From Rhizocola hellebori (lineage in GTDB: Bacteria; Actinomycetota; Actinomycetes; Mycobacteriales; Micromonosporaceae), in NCBI RefSeq assembly GCF_016862955.1, contig NZ_BONY01000002.1:124001-188000 (forward strand): a DNA stretch of 64,000 bases, written 5' to 3'. The translations under genes were made by a program, and so were the position numbers. The notes beneath the pieces are model-generated. The model was not told the DNA's origin and searched no databases. It saw only the letters and a list, made by a program, of their open reading frames with translations. Below are positions 31,800-39,968 of the stretch, piece by piece (positions within the stretch are counted from its first letter, which is position 1; each line of letters opens with the position of its first letter).

Positions 31800-33455
31800 A
31801 TGCGTACCCGACAAAGGGTCTTCGGCAGTTTGGCTGCGATCGCCATGACCGTCCCCCTGGCCGTTGCCGCCGCAGCGCCTGCCCAGGCGATCGGACCCGC
31901 CCTGCTGCCCGTCACCGTCACGAACAACACCGGCCGCGGCGACGCGGTCTACCTGTACGTGATCGGCATCAACCTGGCCACCGGCCGCCTCGGCTATGTC
32001 AACGCGGCCGGCACCTTCACGCCGTGGACAGGCGGCCAGATCCCACCCTCGCCCGCCCCCGACGTCGCCATCGCCGGGCCCGGAAACGGTGGCAGCACGA
32101 CCATCCGGTTCCCGCGCGGCTTCTCCGGCCGCGCGTACTTCTCCTTCGGCGAGAAGCTCAAGTTCTTCCTCACCCCCGACGGCCTGGTCCAGCCCGCGCC
32201 ATGGGCGGCAGGTGACGCCAACCAGAACATCCTGTTCGACTGGAGCGAGTTCACCTACAACGACGCGGGCCTATGGCTCAACAGCTCCCAGGTCGACATG
32301 TTCGCGGTCCCGCACGCGGTGACGGTCACCGGCGCGACCGGGGTCACCAAGCGCACCGGAGACGTGGTCTCCAACGGGCGCAACAACACCATCAACTCGA
32401 TCCGGGCCCAGTCGGGCTGGGCCAACACGGTGTACACCCGCTCCGACGGCACCGTCCTGCGGGTGCTCGCCCCGGGCAAGGCCGCCGGGGCAGGGCTGTT
32501 CAGCACCACCTATCTGGACGGTTACATCACCTCGGCGTGGAACGCCTATGCGAGCAAGACGCTGACCGTGGTGCCGTTCGCAGACCAGCCCAACACCCGC
32601 TATTTCGGCCGGACCAGCGGCAACGTCATGAACTTCACCAACAGCGCGGGGCAGCAGGTGGCCTCGTTCAACAAGCCGACCAGCGCCCATGTCTGGGGCT
32701 GCGACGGCAACCTGGGCGCGCCCAACGATCTGATCGTCGGGCCGATCGCGCGGACCCTGTGCGCGGCGCTGAACCGGGGCACCCTGGGCACCATCGACAC
32801 CCAGCCCAGCCTGAACGCGGCCCAGTTCTACCAGAACAATCCCACCAACCAGTACGCGAAGATCATCCACGCGAACATGGCTGACGGCAAGGCCTACGCT
32901 TTCGCCTTCGACGATGTGGGCGCCTTCGAGTCGCTGGTCAACGACGGCGACCCGCGTTCGGCGAGCATCATCCTGAGCCCGTTCGGCGCGGGCGGCCCGC
33001 CCCCGACCGACCCGCCGATCTCGTCCACCACCTGGTACAGCGTCGTCAACCGCAGCAGCGCCAAGTGTGTCGACGCCCGCTCCTCCGGCACCGCCAACGG
33101 CACCGCGATCCAGCAGTACACCTGCAACAACACCTTCGCTCAGCAGTTCCAGTTCCAGCCCACCAGCGGCGGTTTCGTGCGGATCAACAACCGCAACAAT
33201 TCGGCCCAGGTGCTCGATGTGAGCGGTGTGTCCACTGCGGACAACGCATTGGTTCACCTGTGGGCCTACGGCGGCGGCAACAACCAGCAGTGGCAGCCCG
33301 TCTCCGAAGGTGGCGGCTACTACCACTTTGTCGCCCGGCACAGTGGCAAATGTCTCGATGTGCCCGGCGCGTCCACCGCGGACAGCGTTCAGCTGGTGCA
33401 ATACACCTGCAACGGCACCGGCGCGCAGTCGTTCCGTCTGGTCGCCCAGCCCTGA
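31800..33455 (+). CDS. Secreted GH64 beta-1,3-glucanase with ricin-type lectin (CBM13) domain
   Basis: A 551-residue exported enzyme: signal peptide (about 1-30, PAQA), GH64 domain (about 35-395) and ricin B-type beta-trefoil (about 415-551) with QxF/QxW repeats such as AQQFQF and NNQQWQP. GH64 enzymes cut long beta-1,3-glucan into laminaripentaose and act on fungal walls. Family features include VYLYVIG near the start, SFGEKLKFF, and LNSSQVDMFAVPHAVTV. Two operator palindromes and a strong promoter lie upstream, so expression is probably repressed until glucan sugars are present. Confidence 0.9.
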   Translation: MRTRQRVFGSLAAIAMTVPLAVAAAAPAQAIGPALLPVTVTNNTGRGDAVYLYVIGINLATGRLGYVNAAGTFTPWTGGQIPPSPAPDVAIAGPGNGGSTTIRFPRGFSGRAYFSFGEKLKFFLTPDGLVQPAPWAAGDANQNILFDWSEFTYNDAGLWLNSSQVDMFAVPHAVTVTGATGVTKRTGDVVSNGRNNTINSIRAQSGWANTVYTRSDGTVLRVLAPGKAAGAGLFSTTYLDGYITSAWNAYASKTLTVVPFADQPNTRYFGRTSGNVMNFTNSAGQQVASFNKPTSAHVWGCDGNLGAPNDLIVGPIARTLCAALNRGTLGTIDTQPSLNAAQFYQNNPTNQYAKIIHANMADGKAYAFAFDDVGAFESLVNDGDPRSASIILSPFGAGGPPPTDPPISSTTWYSVVNRSSAKCVDARSSGTANGTAIQQYTCNNTFAQQFQFQPTSGGFVRINNRNNSAQVLDVSGVSTADNALVHLWAYGGGNNQQWQPVSEGGGYYHFVARHSGKCLDVPGASTADSVQLVQYTCNGTGAQSFRLVAQP

Positions 33456-33503
33456 CCCATTAGTAAGGAGCGAACTCCGGCCGGACCCCTATAAGATCGG
33501 CGG

Positions 33504-34919
33504 ATGACCCAGGCATCCGTGGACGTAGGCTTCCGGTCGGAGCGGGGTCCCGTCCTCATTTCGCTGATGCTGTGCGTGACGCTGGTGGCCATCGACTCGA
33601 CGGTCATCGCCACCGCGGTGCCCTCGGTGGTGGAGGACCTCGGCGGGTTCAGCCAGTTCCCGTGGCTGTTCTCGATTTACTTGCTGGCGCAAGCGGTTTC
33701 GGTGCCGATCTACGCCAAGCTGGCCGACCTCTATGGCCGCAAACCCATGATGCTGCTGGGCATAGGGCTGTTCCTGGCCGGCTCCATCCTGTGCGGCTGC
33801 GCATGGTCGATGCCCGCGCTGATCGTGTTCCGGGCGCTGCAAGGCCTTGGCGCCGGGGCGATCCAGCCGATGAGCCTGACTATCGCCGGGGACATCTACT
33901 CGATGGCCGAGCGCGGCAAGGTGCAGGGCTACATGGCCAGCGTCTGGGGGATGTCGGCGGTGGTCGGGCCTGCGCTCGGGGGTGTCTTTTCCGAGTACCT
34001 GACCTGGCGCTGGATCTTCTTCATCAACATCCCGTTGTGTGTCCTGGCGGCGACGATGCTGATCCGCAACCTGCACGAGCAGGTCGAGCACAAGAAACAC
34101 CAGCTCGACTATGTTGGCGCCGCGCTGCTGACGGTCGGGTCGACCCTGCTGATCCTGGGCCTGCTTCAGGGCGGCGAGGGGTGGCCGTGGCTTTCCCTTG
34201 CGGGAGTAGGGATTCCGTCGGCCGGGGCGCTGCTCATCGCGGTGTTCATCCAGGTTGAGCGGCGCGCCGCCGAGCCGGTGCTGCCGCTGTGGGTCTTCCG
34301 GCACCGCCTGCTGCTGACCGCCGGTCTGGTCTCGCTGGGCGTCGGGGCCGTGCTCATCGGCCTGACCTCTTACGTGCCAACGTTTGTGCAGGGTTCCCTG
34401 GGCACCGGGCCGCTGGTGGCCGGCTTCGCGCTGGCGACGCTGACGATGGGCTGGCCCATCAGCGCATCCCAGTCGGCCAAGTTTTACATGCGGATCGGCT
34501 TTCGTCCCACCGCCCTGATCGGCAGCGCCATCGCCATTCTGGGCACGTTCCTGATGACCCTGCTCAGCACGTCCAGCTCGGTGTGGAGCGTGGCCGTGTT
34601 CTGTTTCCTCATCGGAGCCGGGATGGGCCTGGTCGCCTCCCCCACCCTGATCGCCGCCCAGGCCACGGTCGGCTGGTCGGAACGCGGCGTGGTCACCGGC
34701 AACAACCTGTTCAGCCGCTCGATGGGAATGGCGGTCGGCGTGGCCGTCTTCGGCGCGATCGCCAACTCCACCCTTCCGTCGGGCACCGACACCCACTCCG
34801 CGGCCGATCTGGCCACCGCGTCCAACCACGTCTTCATCGGAGTCGCCGTGATGGCTGTCCTGATGGGGGTCGCGGTGGCCTTCATGCCCGCGGTGCGCGC
34901 CACGGACTCCCCCGCGTGA
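33504..34919 (+). CDS. MFS drug exporter, DHA2 family (14 TM)
   Basis: A 471-residue membrane protein with about 14 hydrophobic helices. Signature segments: AIDSTVIATAVPSV (motif D1 of DHA2), KLADLYGRKP (motif A), FRALQGLGAGAIQP (motif B) and GPALGGVFSEYLTWRWIFFINIP (motif C). Typical of proton-driven multidrug or antibiotic efflux (EmrB/QacA type). A TATAAG -10-like box ends eight bases before the ATG, suggesting a nearly leaderless transcript. Confidence 0.9.
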   Translation: MTQASVDVGFRSERGPVLISLMLCVTLVAIDSTVIATAVPSVVEDLGGFSQFPWLFSIYLLAQAVSVPIYAKLADLYGRKPMMLLGIGLFLAGSILCGCAWSMPALIVFRALQGLGAGAIQPMSLTIAGDIYSMAERGKVQGYMASVWGMSAVVGPALGGVFSEYLTWRWIFFINIPLCVLAATMLIRNLHEQVEHKKHQLDYVGAALLTVGSTLLILGLLQGGEGWPWLSLAGVGIPSAGALLIAVFIQVERRAAEPVLPLWVFRHRLLLTAGLVSLGVGAVLIGLTSYVPTFVQGSLGTGPLVAGFALATLTMGWPISASQSAKFYMRIGFRPTALIGSAIAILGTFLMTLLSTSSSVWSVAVFCFLIGAGMGLVASPTLIAAQATVGWSERGVVTGNNLFSRSMGMAVGVAVFGAIANSTLPSGTDTHSAADLATASNHVFIGVAVMAVLMGVAVAFMPAVRATDSPA

Positions 34920-34938
34920 GCCGGTGGCGCGCCTCAAA

Positions 34939-35250
34939 CTAGCCGGGTAGCACCGACGCGCCGGCCCGCGCGACGATCTCCTGCAGCGCCGCGACGTGCT
35001 GCTCGAACGCGGCACGCCCGACGCTGTTGAGCCGGGCCGAGGTGCGTGGCCGCTTACCCACGAAACCCTTGCGTATCTCCACGTATCCGGCCTCCTCCAG
35101 GATCGTCAGCTGCTTGGACAGCGCCGAGTCGGACAGGTCGACGCTGTCGCGGATGAACGCGAAGTCGGCCCATTCGGTGGCGGCGAGCAAGGAGACGATC
35201 GACAGCCGGGTGGGTGCGTGGATCAGCTCGTCGAACTTCGGCTTGATCAT
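34939..35250 (-). CDS. Winged-helix transcriptional regulator
   Basis: A 103-residue one-domain winged helix like PadR/ArsR-type regulators found with small membrane proteins in actinomycetes: HAPTRLSIVSLLA, then DLSDSALSKQLTILEEAGYV recognition helix and a wing with KRPRTSARL. It starts at ATG 35250, sharing one base with the stop of the membrane-protein gene (TGATG). The 23-bp palindrome before the operon is a likely autoregulatory site. Confidence 0.85.
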   Translation of the reverse strand: MIKPKFDELIHAPTRLSIVSLLAATEWADFAFIRDSVDLSDSALSKQLTILEEAGYVEIRKGFVGKRPRTSARLNSVGRAAFEQHVAALQEIVARAGASVLPG

Positions 35251-35729
35251 CAAAGCCCGCCGGTCACGTTGGCACGCATGACGCGGTGCAGGTAACGCGT
35301 CAGCAGCGGCCCGCCTCCCACGAGCAGGGCGGCCGCGAGCAGCATGCTCAGGGTCGCCGGATAGGACACGCCGGTGGCCTTGAGCGCGAACCCGGCCGGC
35401 AGCGTCACGGCCAGCACCACAGCCACAAAACCAAGGATGGCCATGACCCCGGCCGGTGGCACCAAGTCGTTGCGCGGCTTGGCATGCCGGATGCTGCCCA
35501 GCACTATCCGCAACACCATGGTCACCAGCCCGACGACGAACACGGCTACCCCGATGCCCACCACGATCGGCCGGCGCGACTCGACCGCCGCCGTCAGCCC
35601 GACCATCAACGCGGCAGTGACCCACCAGAACCACACCGGCATCCGCATGAGCCGGATCACCTGTTCCTGGCGTTGCCCGATCTCGGCCAGCGCCCGCGCG
35701 GCCTCGTCCGGCCGCAACTGCTCACCCAT
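35250..35729 (-). CDS. Four-helix membrane protein, partner of winged-helix regulator
   Basis: A 159-residue protein with an N-terminal charged helix (about 1-28) and four hydrophobic segments (about 34-50, 56-80, 95-115, 125-145). Function unknown; such proteins usually sit before a small winged-helix regulator, as here. ATG at 35729 follows AGGAGG with a 6-base spacer. Confidence 0.78.
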   Translation of the reverse strand: MGEQLRPDEAARALAEIGQRQEQVIRLMRMPVWFWWVTAALMVGLTAAVESRRPIVVGIGVAVFVVGLVTMVLRIVLGSIRHAKPRNDLVPPAGVMAILGFVAVVLAVTLPAGFALKATGVSYPATLSMLLAAALLVGGGPLLTRYLHRVMRANVTGGL

Positions 35730-35754
35730 CTCCGCCTCCTGTCCCACTCAGACA

Positions 35755-35777
35755 ATACTTTCCTACTAGGAAAGTAT
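35755..35777. promoter_or_regulatory. 23-bp palindromic operator before the membrane protein/regulator operon
   Basis: ATACTTTCCTA, one central base, TAGGAAAGTAT: a perfect 11+1+11 palindrome 26 bases before the start codon. A third half-site CACTTTCC lies at about 35784-35791. On the minus strand TTGCCA followed by GATACT about 16 bases later could be the promoter, with the palindrome covering the -10, as expected for autorepression. Confidence 0.7.
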
Positions 35778-35816
35778 CAGAGCACTTTCCTGTCTGGCAA
35801 GTAGTTGGTGGAGGTG

Positions 35817-36377
35817 TTACGGGTCGATGATCCCTTCCGCGGCCAAGCGGCTGGCCAGCGTGGCCAGGCCCACCCGAAGCCGCGACTTGGCCGTGCCCTC
35901 GGGGATCTGCAGGTCCTGCGCGACCTGCCGGTAGGTGCGCTGGTGATAGAACGCGAGCAGGACAGCGCTGCGCTGGTGCTCCGGCAGGGACTGCACCGCC
36001 TCGCGCACCGCCTTGATCTCCATCTGCCATATCAGGCCGTCGTCCACCTCGGGCTGCGTGTCGACGATCGCCGCGGCCGCGGTCTGATAGCGGTTGCGGG
36101 CTTCGTTGCTGCGAATCCAGTCCACCGCACGGCTGCGGCTGGTCATGCAGAGCCAGGTGCGCAGGGTGCCACGGCGCGGATCGTAGGCGTGCGGCCGTTC
36201 CCACAGGCGCACAAACACCTCCTGGGTGACATCCTCCGCCGCGGCGCGATCGCCGATGATGCGCGCGGCGATCGAGTAGACCAGAGCCGACCAGCTGTCG
36301 TAGATCTCAGCCAGGGCGTCATCGTCGCCGCCGATGAGGCGTTCGTGCAGCCGCACGTCCGTCTCGGAAGCCGGCAT
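35817..36377 (-). CDS. ECF sigma factor (SigK-like)
   Basis: A 186-residue ECF sigma factor. Region 2 has AEDVTQEVFVRLWERPHAYDPRRG and WLCMTSRSRAVDWIRS, region 4 has TYRQVAQDLQIPEGTAKSRLRVG, the pattern of SigK/ECF19-type factors. It starts two bases after the anti-sigma stop, so it is translated with the anti-sigma gene placed before it; most ECF pairs have the reverse order. Confidence 0.9.
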   Translation of the reverse strand: MPASETDVRLHERLIGGDDDALAEIYDSWSALVYSIAARIIGDRAAAEDVTQEVFVRLWERPHAYDPRRGTLRTWLCMTSRSRAVDWIRSNEARNRYQTAAAAIVDTQPEVDDGLIWQMEIKAVREAVQSLPEHQRSAVLLAFYHQRTYRQVAQDLQIPEGTAKSRLRVGLATLASRLAAEGIIDP

Positions 36378-36379
36378 GC

Positions 36380-37321
36380 TCAGTCACATCCCAACAGTGC
36401 GGCGACATGCAGCACTCGCCTGGCCAGGTCGTGATCACCAACCACCGTGTACTGCAACGCTTCCGGTGATCGCCGGTTGGCGACCAGGCGTGCGAACGCC
36501 GACGCCTCCATGCCAAGAGCGAGGCCGCTAGCTGTGCCCTGACCGCCCAGCGGGAAGGTCCACTCCCCCGAGGCCGGCCCGGTCAGCACCAGCCGGCATG
36601 AGCCCGGCCTGCTCACCCCCCGCGCCGCCAGCGCCTCGGGCATCAGGTTCACGGCCAGCGAGACGATGCGCCGCACCTGTTCCGGCGACGGAGTGATGGC
36701 CAGCGAGCGCACGTCTTCGAGATGAACCCAGGTCTCAAAGGCCCGCTGCACCAGCGCCGCCCGCAGCGGGCCGGGCTGGTGCCGGTCGCGGCCCACCAGG
36801 GTCACGATCTGATCCAGATCTGCCCTGTCATCGAGCCCACGGATGAGGATCTGGGCCTGGTCGCGCCACACCTGGTAAACCCCACCCGCACCATCGCCGG
36901 GCACGGTGGCCGCCAGCGGCAGGGCGAGATCGGAGGCCAGCAGGGCGTCGTTGGCATACAGGTGGCGGATCAGCCCGGTCATGTCGCCGTGACGCGGGTC
37001 GGGACGCCGCCAGCCCTGCGCTGTCAGCTCCCGCAGCGCGCTGTCGAGCGAGGCGACCTGCCCGGCGTAGGCCTCGACAAGCGTGCGCACGGCCACGGGT
37101 GGGCGGCGGCGCCGCGCTTCGTCCAAAATGGACTGCCGAAGCCGGGGCGGCGGCTTCATCGCTTGCTCCAGCGCGAGCCAGCCTGCGGCCGAGCGCAGCT
37201 GAGCGGCTTCGGTTCTGCAATCGGAGCACTGTTCAAGGTGTGCCTCCACCGTGGCCGCCTCGGCGTCATCGCACGCATCCAGCGCCCATGCACCCAAAAG
37301 TTCAGCTACATGCGGACTCAT
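36380..37321 (-). CDS. Zinc-finger anti-sigma factor fused to a maleylpyruvate isomerase-like domain
   Basis: A 313-residue protein. Residues 1-50 hold the anti-sigma zinc motif (HLEQCSDC, HxxxCxxC) after LGAWALDACDDAEAATVEAH. From about residue 78 a DinB/maleylpyruvate isomerase (mycothiol-dependent) type helical domain follows, with GDMTGLIRHL, and VHLEDVRSL near the end. Such fusions may sense thiol or redox state in place of a membrane helix. ATG at 37321 follows AGAGG; a GTG at 37327 is also possible. It sits 19 bases after the GvpF-like gene. Confidence 0.82.
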   Translation of the reverse strand: MSPHVAELLGAWALDACDDAEAATVEAHLEQCSDCRTEAAQLRSAAGWLALEQAMKPPPRLRQSILDEARRRRPPVAVRTLVEAYAGQVASLDSALRELTAQGWRRPDPRHGDMTGLIRHLYANDALLASDLALPLAATVPGDGAGGVYQVWRDQAQILIRGLDDRADLDQIVTLVGRDRHQPGPLRAALVQRAFETWVHLEDVRSLAITPSPEQVRRIVSLAVNLMPEALAARGVSRPGSCRLVLTGPASGEWTFPLGGQGTASGLALGMEASAFARLVANRRSPEALQYTVVGDHDLARRVLHVAALLGCD

Positions 37322-37340
37322 AGCCACCTCTGGATGCAGG

Positions 37341-38003
37341 TTACCTCCCGTGTTTGCCCCCGGCCACGCTGATCATGCCAGAATCCATGAAGTGATAGGC
37401 CGGTTGTGGTCCGGTCATTCTTATCTGGGTACCAGGAAAGGCCTCCACAAGCTCGAAAACCTTGCCGGCGAAGGCGCTCTCCTCGTCGCGCCGCACCAGA
37501 TAGAACCCATCGCGGGCGCGAAGGGCCAGCCCCGCGAGCGTGTCACGCACCGTCTCATAGACCAGTGATGCCTGCTGACGGCCCTTCACGTCCAGCACTT
37601 CGTTTCCGTCCACATCGCACGCCGCCTGGACCTCGATGTCCCACTCGGCTGCGTCACGCACCAGATCCAGGGCCTCCCGAAACCGCCGGTACTCGGTTCT
37701 CAGCCATCCGGCGAGGGCTTCCTGTGTGGCGAACACCGTGCCGAATCGGCATGGCAGCACCGCCGAGTGGGCGAACACGTGCCAGATGACCCGATCGTGC
37801 GCGCGCACCGCCCGCCCCAGCTCGCCGTCCTTGCTCAGGTCGGCCCGCCTCAGGGCGGCCTCGAACCCTGCCGCGTCGATCTCCGAGGCGAAGGCCACCA
37901 GATCCCCGGCCACCAACGTCTTGACCGGCCGATCGTCGATCCCCGGCGGCGGCCCGATGGCGTGGGCGTCGTCGACGCCGGCCAGGGCATACAGGTACCA
38001 CAT
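37341..38003 (-). CDS. GvpL/GvpF-family gas vesicle protein homologue
   Basis: A 220-residue protein with the GvpF/L hallmarks: N-terminal WYLYALAG, the central VLPCRFGTVF (family consensus PxRFGTxF) followed by a long helix, and GFYLVRRDEESAFAGKVFELVEAF near the end. GvpF/L proteins nucleate gas vesicles, but no gvpA or other gvp gene lies in the window. It heads a likely operon with the anti-sigma and sigma genes (19-base gap). Start at ATG 38003; an upstream GTG at 38012 is possible. Confidence 0.82.
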   Translation of the reverse strand: MWYLYALAGVDDAHAIGPPPGIDDRPVKTLVAGDLVAFASEIDAAGFEAALRRADLSKDGELGRAVRAHDRVIWHVFAHSAVLPCRFGTVFATQEALAGWLRTEYRRFREALDLVRDAAEWDIEVQAACDVDGNEVLDVKGRQQASLVYETVRDTLAGLALRARDGFYLVRRDEESAFAGKVFELVEAFPGTQIRMTGPQPAYHFMDSGMISVAGGKHGR

Positions 38004-38116
38004 GATGCTCACACCCCTGGTACGCACACCCCGGCGCGCTGGATGACCGCAACGCCCGGCCCATTGGCGAAAAAATGAGATGCCGCCCGCACGCTGGTGG
38101 CGATATGTTGGGCCAC

Positions 38117-38194
38117 ATGGTCATGTTCATGGTGATGGTGCGCCGTGCCCGCCCGCGCGCCAGGGTCCGCTTGGGCGTGGCATCGCCTCGATGA
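38117..38194 (+). promoter_or_regulatory. Possible Arg-rich leader peptide frame before the Erm-like gene
   Basis: A 25-codon frame beginning with several Met/Val codons and containing consecutive R-x-R units (RARPRARVR) overlaps the first 50 bases of the Erm-like gene in another frame. R/K-x-R/K is the known macrolide-dependent ribosome stalling motif in erm leader peptides. Arg-rich alternate frames are common in GC-rich DNA, so this is weak. Confidence 0.25.
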
Positions 38195-38660
38195 CGCCTG
38201 GGCCGCACGCATCGTCGCCGAGTCCGGGGTGCTCCCGGGCGAGCTGGTCCTCGACATCGGGGCCGGAAAGGGCGCGCTGACCGCACCTCTGGTCGCGGCC
38301 GGGGCGAGAGTGATCGCCATCGAGCTGCACCCGGGCCGGGCGGCCTACCTCAGGCACCGCTTCGCCGGGGCCGGCGTGTCGGTGATCGAGGCCGATGCGG
38401 GCGAGTCGCTGCTGTTGCCCCACCGGCCTTTCCGGGTGGTCGCCAACCCGCCCTACGGCATCTCCAGCAAGCTGCTGCGCACGCTGACGGCGCGCGGGTC
38501 GCGGCTGGTGCGCGCAGATCTGGTGCTGCAAAAGGCTTTCGTGCGCGGCTTCACCGCCACCGGCCGATGGCGCGCCGAGCCCGGGATAAGCTTGCCACGC
38601 AATGCTTTCCAGCCCAGACCGCAGGTCGACTCGTGCGTGCTGGTGCTCACACCGGCCTAA
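38145..38660 (+). CDS. Short rRNA adenine dimethyltransferase (Erm/KsgA-like)
   Basis: A 171-residue protein matching the catalytic domain of Erm/KsgA methyltransferases: LVLDIGAGKGALT (SAM motif I), IAIELHP, NPPYGISS (residues 101-108, catalytic motif IV) and NAFQPRPQVDSCVLVL. Erm proteins dimethylate A2058 of 23S rRNA and give MLS resistance. It lacks the C-terminal helical domain, about 70 residues shorter than usual, and the N-terminal GQNFL box is altered. GTG at 38145 is the only start before an in-frame stop. It converges on the TerD gene with a 4-base overlap. Confidence 0.75.
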   Translation: MPARAPGSAWAWHRLDDAWAARIVAESGVLPGELVLDIGAGKGALTAPLVAAGARVIAIELHPGRAAYLRHRFAGAGVSVIEADAGESLLLPHRPFRVVANPPYGISSKLLRTLTARGSRLVRADLVLQKAFVRGFTATGRWRAEPGISLPRNAFQPRPQVDSCVLVLTPA

Positions 38661-39958
38661 TCATCGGTGTATCGCACAAAGACGACACCGTGGTCGGCTC
38701 CGACCGCCGCCAGATCTCGCGCGCCATGGTCGATCGCCCGGTAGACCCACCTCGTGGCGTCCTCGCGGGAGAACGCGCCCAGCACCATCGCCGCCGTTTC
38801 CGTTGGCGCGTCGAGCAGGTACTGCGCGAATACGGTGGCGCCCGAGTCGTCGAGGATGTCGTCCAAACTGTCCTCGTATTCCTCCGCCGCTTGCACCGGG
38901 CCAAGGTCGTAGCAGGTCGCCTTCGCCTGCCGGACATCCTCGAAGCGGTAGCCGCCGTCGGGAACGTAAGCGCAGATCACGATGCTGGCGACCCTCGTGG
39001 TCACCCTGCCGAAGGTGATGGTGATCGTTTCGTCGGACGCGCGGAATCCGTGGCGCTGCCGCCCGCGCCGGATAGTCGATCCGTCCTTGGACCGGTCATT
39101 GTCGTGGTTCACGGAGTAGTACGGATTGCTGGCCGGCACCTTGCCCCCGCCATCGACCAGGAACGCGGCAAGGTGAACGATCGCGCCTTCGCGGCTGGCC
39201 GACACATCCCAGGTGAGCCTGATCCGCACCCGGCCACCGACCGAGTAGCCGGCCGTTGGAGCTGTCACGACGCCATGCCGTCGGGTTCCGGTCAACGGCC
39301 CTGGCGCCGACGCCTCCAGCACCTCCGCGTGGTGGCGTAGCCGTTCGACCACCTCGGGCGCGTCCGAGGTCAAGCCCTCGGCCAGCGAAATCAGCACCCT
39401 GACCACCGATTCGTAGTCCGAAATCGCCGGGCCACAGGAGCGGAACTGACGATAGGCGTTGTGAGCCTCCTCGTCATCGCCGATGAGCACGCTGAGCATG
39501 CCGTAGTCGGCCCATGCCCACCACTGGTCGCGGCGCGAGCTGGCGATCTGCTTACGCACCACCTCTGCGGCGGCAACGATTTCCGTGCTCATCTGCGTCA
39601 GCCCGGCCGGGGCGATGAGCAGCCCGGCCACGATCGCGTTGACCAGGTTGTACGAGTCTTCGATGTGGTATCCGGGATCCTGCTCGATCTCTTGGCCGCT
39701 GCGGTATGCCTGCCTTGCCTCGGACAGGTTCCCGGCGCGCATCTCGATTCCGCCCAGCATCCCGTAGGCGTCCGCGAGCGCCATCGCCACCTCGGCGGCC
39801 AGCGAGGCGGGAAGCGAGCCGACGGCCAGCTGCGGGCTCAGCCGCCTGATGAGGTCGGTGAGCACCTTGCGGGCCAGGGCAATGTCGCCCTGGGCGGTGA
39901 AGACCCTGGCCTGCCGCCGCATCTGCCCGGCGATATCCAGCAACTGGACGTAATCCAT
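38657..39958 (-). CDS. TPR-like helical protein with C-terminal TerD domain
   Basis: A 433-residue protein. Residues 1-230 are paired helices of TPR type (RQARVFTAQGDIALARKVLTDL, GNLSEARQAYRSG). About 260-433 have the TerD order: RIRLTWDVS, HLAAFLVDGGGKVP, a DSDD-like acidic loop, DETITITFGRV, ASIVICAYV, and the end helix EDATRWVYRAIDHGARDL. TerD proteins bind Ca and occur in tellurite/phage-stress and conflict clusters. Third gene of the EACC1/caspase operon, 10 bases after the caspase stop. TerD assignment is by pattern only. Confidence 0.62.
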   Translation of the reverse strand: MDYVQLLDIAGQMRRQARVFTAQGDIALARKVLTDLIRRLSPQLAVGSLPASLAAEVAMALADAYGMLGGIEMRAGNLSEARQAYRSGQEIEQDPGYHIEDSYNLVNAIVAGLLIAPAGLTQMSTEIVAAAEVVRKQIASSRRDQWWAWADYGMLSVLIGDDEEAHNAYRQFRSCGPAISDYESVVRVLISLAEGLTSDAPEVVERLRHHAEVLEASAPGPLTGTRRHGVVTAPTAGYSVGGRVRIRLTWDVSASREGAIVHLAAFLVDGGGKVPASNPYYSVNHDNDRSKDGSTIRRGRQRHGFRASDETITITFGRVTTRVASIVICAYVPDGGYRFEDVRQAKATCYDLGPVQAAEEYEDSLDDILDDSGATVFAQYLLDAPTETAAMVLGAFSREDATRWVYRAIDHGARDLAAVGADHGVVFVRYTDD

Positions 39959-39968
39959 GGCGAAGTCC

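Noticed and set aside
33489-35015. 508-codon minus-strand frame opposite the MFS exporter
   Set aside because: Low-complexity Arg/Gln/His-rich translation; the plus frame has all MFS motifs.
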